Part shown: piece by piece, positions 62,101 to 64,000 of the stretch
Layout of the letters: the number at the start of each line of letters is the position of its first letter
Position numbering within the stretch: position 1 is the first letter of the stretch
DNA from: Paraburkholderia silviterrae
Lineage (GTDB): Bacteria > Pseudomonadota > Gammaproteobacteria > Burkholderiales > Burkholderiaceae
Assembly (NCBI RefSeq): GCF_004353915.1
Contig: NZ_SMRP01000014.1
Location: 69,471-133,470, forward strand
DNA: 64,000 nt
Direction of reading: 5' to 3'
The notes under the pieces: model-generated
What the model was told of the DNA's origin: nothing
Databases searched by the model: none
What the model saw: only the letters and a program-made list of their open reading frames with translations
Position numbers and translations under genes: made by a program

Positions 62101-63819
62101 CTGCGTCACCTTGCCCTGCAGACGCAGCGCGGCCTTCGGATCGGCGAGATCGAGCGCGACGCTCTGCACGTCGCCGGCCAGATGCACCGTGATCGGGCCC
62201 GCCAGCTGGGTCGGGAGCACGCTCGCTTCGAGTGCGTTCAGATCGAGGGCCGCCACCTTGAGGTCGAAGCGGCCGTTACGCCCGCTCAGCACGCCGCTAC
62301 CCGTCACTGTCGCGTTCTTCACGAGCCGCACGTTCAGGTTCGAGAGGCGTTGCGTATGCGCATCGAGCACGACGTCCGTGCGCGCCTCGATGAGCGGCAG
62401 CAAGTGCGCGTCGATAGCCCCCGGCTTCGCGTTGACGATCGACACCTTGCCCGCGACCGTAAAGCCCGCCGCATTGGGATTCTCGTGGCCGGGCGCGACG
62501 CCGGCTGCACCCGAAGCGAGGGCGGTGGCGGAAGCCGGTGCGGCAGCCGACGCCCCAGCGGACACCCCGGCCGAAGCGTTGCGCGCGTGCGCCGCGGACG
62601 CGCCCCGCGACCGCGCTGCCGATGACCCTGCCGATGCCGCCACCGATCCCGCCGCCGAGGCGCCAAGAGTACCGGACGCCGTTGCCGATCCAACCGCCGA
62701 TGCGCCACGCGCACCGGGCGCCGCTGCCAACGCCGCCGCCTCGGGCACGAACGGCTTGACCGGGTCCTGCGACGGCTCCAGGTCGGCGCGCAGGGCCAAG
62801 TCGGCGAACGGCGCGCCCGGCGCGAACGCCTGCGGGTTCACGTGATCGAAAGCGAGCGTCGCGCGCTTGAGCGGCACAGCCGCGAACGGCGCCGCCTCGA
62901 CATGCGCCTGCCCCGCCAGCTTCATGCCGCTCGCCGCGACGTCGGCGGTCAGCGCCTCGAGCGACCCGCCGAGGCGTGCGTTCACCTGCACCGCCTCGTT
63001 GTTCACCTTGCCCGCATAGCCAAGCTCGCCCGTGAGTGCGAACGGCCGCACGCCGTCGAGCTTCGCGCTCGCGCTCACCGCGCCGTACGGTGTGTCGAGC
63101 TGCTCGACGGCCGCCTCGTGATGGCGCCCGTCGCTGCGGCCGTGGAATGAGAAATTCGAGAACTCGGTGGTCGAGGCGCCCTCGTGCAGCGTGAGCTTCG
63201 TCACGCGCAGATCGCGGATCTCGAGCGCGAGCGGCAGCCGCAGGTCGCCCGGCAGCGTCAGCGGCGACGATGGCTCGGTGGACGGCACGATGCGCGCATC
63301 GACGTTGCCCACATGCAGATAGTCGAGCACGAAGCGCCAGGGCCGCTTCTCGTGGATCTCCAGCGCCCACTGGCTGCTCACGCGGTCGACCGCGAAGGTC
63401 GTGCCGTCCGTGCCACGCCAGCGCACGTCGCGCAGGCGCAGGCCCGTCGCGATCGTGCCGCCGTCGAGCGTGCCCGCGAGTTGGCCGCCCAACACCTTCA
63501 CCGCTGCGCGCCAAACCCAGGCCGTGCCGCGCTCGGTGGTCGCCGCGCCGTACAGGAGCCCCGCCAGCAGCGAGACGATCAGCACCGGCGCCACAACCGC
63601 CCACGCGAGCGACTTCCACAGCCGGCGCCGGCGGCGCGGCGGCGGTGCGTCCGGCTCGCCGCCAACACCCGACGGCGGCGCGCCAGCGCCATGCGCTCCA
63701 TTTGCTCCATTCGCGTCGTCACCGCCGGGCGGCGGCGCGCCGCCGCCATCCGAAGGCGCGGCAAGCGTCACCGCAGGCACGAGCCAGCCCAAGCAACGCA
63801 AGCGTTCATGCGCGCTCAT
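59194..63819 (-). CDS. tamB: Translocation and assembly module protein TamB
   Basis: A 1541-residue inner-membrane-anchored periplasmic protein spanning the envelope. One helix lies at about 70-95, then a very long beta-rich region with AsmA-like repeats, and the conserved C-terminal TamB/DUF490 domain (about 1150-1541) ending in RRFDRIKW. It works with the TamA barrel to move lipids or proteins to the outer membrane. Two low-complexity inserts are notable: Ala/Ser-rich at about 360-440 and an Asn/Pro/Ala repeat (NPAMNPALNPA) at about 640-710. The start at 63819 is the only ATG after an in-frame stop at 63847, but the first about 65 residues are low-complexity. Confidence 0.93.
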   Translation of the reverse strand: MSAHERLRCLGWLVPAVTLAAPSDGGGAPPPGGDDANGANGAHGAGAPPSGVGGEPDAPPPRRRRRLWKSLAWAVVAPVLIVSLLAGLLYGAATTERGTAWVWRAAVKVLGGQLAGTLDGGTIATGLRLRDVRWRGTDGTTFAVDRVSSQWALEIHEKRPWRFVLDYLHVGNVDARIVPSTEPSSPLTLPGDLRLPLALEIRDLRVTKLTLHEGASTTEFSNFSFHGRSDGRHHEAAVEQLDTPYGAVSASAKLDGVRPFALTGELGYAGKVNNEAVQVNARLGGSLEALTADVAASGMKLAGQAHVEAAPFAAVPLKRATLAFDHVNPQAFAPGAPFADLALRADLEPSQDPVKPFVPEAAALAAAPGARGASAVGSATASGTLGASAAGSVAASAGSSAARSRGASAAHARNASAGVSAGASAAAPASATALASGAAGVAPGHENPNAAGFTVAGKVSIVNAKPGAIDAHLLPLIEARTDVVLDAHTQRLSNLNVRLVKNATVTGSGVLSGRNGRFDLKVAALDLNALEASVLPTQLAGPITVHLAGDVQSVALDLADPKAALRLQGKVTQDPARLAFNDVRLSSGAGHLDITGALKHDAHSSYTLKAVLTNFDPLSLAPQVPVQKGAARKAVKPAARPAAPTEAQRAAENNALNPQRNLALNPAMNPALNPAQTSEQAQAQNVARNTTQTAAPRATPQTTARQAAQKGPTRRITARVNGTLDASGMLAPTVTTKAEFKLGPSVYDDLPLTGQGLVQLAGSRILPSHANLSVAGNTVDLQGSFGASGDRLRFRVDAPQLDRLGFGVAGQLAASGDLTGTFAHPDVALDYKAENVVFGENRVGHAEGRAEARDGANGALAFSADASGVAVAGVDITTLSARLSGTRAKHTLTASAKGRVQGQPIDFAVAANGKLSDTREGTGWDGTVTQLENRGVPGVKLEAPVTVSAGPGKLTLGATRIAAVGASLDLKSFDLDHGRIRSAGALTNVSVARIMQLRQQFTGVPSTLKTDLIFDGDWDFSIGQSASGYVQVKRRSGDITTEIGRGLASLGIGDLNARAAFSGGNRLTLTAHAQASRIGTLDIDTNTTLVARGGMLTVAEEAPLGGTIKANVPSLKTTGGLLGPTYLLDGHLALQLALGGTLAKPNLTGSLIGDGISATVVDQGMELKDGTIRIALSKNLVDFQQVEFHGATSGTLRATGRVRLDNDEPDLTASIIADKLELFASPDRKLSLSGSASIANGGHLGGMQIDGKFTVDRARFDMPESAAPALGNDVVIVRPDGTTTGGMPPPIEETASKKPAPRFAPRANVAINLGRDFRFRGQGADLGLAGTITVNSAPDVPLRANGNVRVTEGSTYTAFGTKLAIENGFFTFNGPVGNPGINILAMRRNQQVEAGVQVTGTVQAPVAKLVSEPNVPDNDKLSWLLFGHGTDQGNNVGQQSAMTTALALLGSAQGKRIAQSIGLDEISIGRSEVGLTDPEVVLLSKAINERFVLGYEQGLQSAANAIKITLNLTRYWSVATYGGTFYGADILYTRRFDRIKW

Positions 63820-63955
63820 GCGGCGCCCCCTGCGGCAGCGAGCCCTTTAGCCGTGCGTCCTGCGGCGGCACGCCCTCCGGCGGCGCGCTCCCCGGCGGTG
63901 CGCCCTGGGGCGAGCGGCAGCATCGAAGCGGCACGGAGCGTGGCAGGCGTCATCA

Positions 63956-64000
63956 TCAGAATGCGATTCCGAGAGTCACGTAGGGCCGCACTCTGCGGTC
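63956..64000 (-). CDS. tamA: C-terminal end of TamA, running off the window
   Basis: The last 14 codons on the minus strand read DRRVRPYVTLGIAF then stop. The alternating hydrophobic pattern and terminal Phe are the outer-membrane barrel signal of BamA/TamA proteins, and the gene lies directly before tamB on the same strand. The 136 bases between tamA and tamB hold a degenerate tandem repeat of about 15 bases (GCCCTCCGGCGGCGC type). Confidence 0.75.
   Translation of the reverse strand, partial: DRRVRPYVTLGIAF

Noticed and set aside
1..64000. tRNA, rRNA, integrase, transposase or phage structural genes
   Set aside because: I looked for cloverleaf-like sequences, rRNA signatures and recombinase motifs and found none I could support, apart from the phage-tail-like muramidase domain at 37260.

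Overview
The window is a gene-dense, high-GC chromosomal segment. I read it as Burkholderiales, most likely Burkholderia/Paraburkholderia or a close relative. The reasons are the GC-rich codon use, the hemC-hemDX-hemY order divergent from ppc, a fused HemD/HemX, an MltR-type XRE regulator, a Gram-negative porin, the tamAB order and a chaperone-usher operon. I saw no rRNA, tRNA, CRISPR array or intact insertion sequence. The only mobile-looking DNA is a 289-bp element with 31-bp perfect terminal inverted repeats (20684-20972), a lone copy of its end (2787-2815), and a two-gene cassette flanked by duplicated terminators (37038-38214).

Layout. 0-3 kb: the start of a minus-strand gene, a membrane diguanylate cyclase and a small conserved protein. 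3-6.5 kb: an OmpR/EnvZ-type two-component system divergent from a Spy/CpxP-like periplasmic protein, with CpxR-type GTAA(C/T)-N5-GTAA(C/T) boxes between them, then a pirin. 7-10.4 kb: a basic amino-acid ABC transporter behind a long structured leader. 11-15 kb: a porin, PII protein GlnB with NAD+ synthetase, and a GNAT-like protein. 16-20 kb: an unusual minus-strand cluster of CHASE2 membrane protein, SH3-like protein and M48 lipoprotein. 20-24 kb: GIY-YIG protein, the repeat element and a GGDEF/EAL protein. 24-29 kb: ppa, then aldehyde dehydrogenase, SDR and MFS transporter. 29-37 kb: haem genes and ppc. 37-38.2 kb: a small muramidase-like gene plus an exported partner. 38-43 kb: methyltransferase, XRE regulator, argH and a bestrophin-like channel. 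43-49 kb: LprI-like protein, PLP decarboxylase, dcd, a degenerate SodC and ApbC/Mrp. 49-52.7 kb: OmpA-like lipoprotein, a candidate small RNA and metG. 52.8-58 kb: a fimbrial operon. 58.5-64 kb: a decayed FUSC-like gene, tamB and the tail of tamA.

Much of the window concerns the cell envelope: stress sensing (OmpR/EnvZ with the Spy-like protein), outer-membrane biogenesis (TamAB), porin, OmpA-like lipoprotein, fimbriae, LprI and the CHASE2/M48 cluster. Two c-di-GMP enzymes could set surface behaviour. Nitrogen and amino-acid handling (GlnB, the ABC transporter, argH, the decarboxylase) and central metabolism (ppc, ppa, nadE, haem) make up most of the rest.

The items most worth following are the structured leader, the Cpx-like operator array, the terminator-flanked muramidase/partner cassette, the CHASE2-SH3-M48 cluster, the inverted-repeat element and the orphan terminator upstream of metG.
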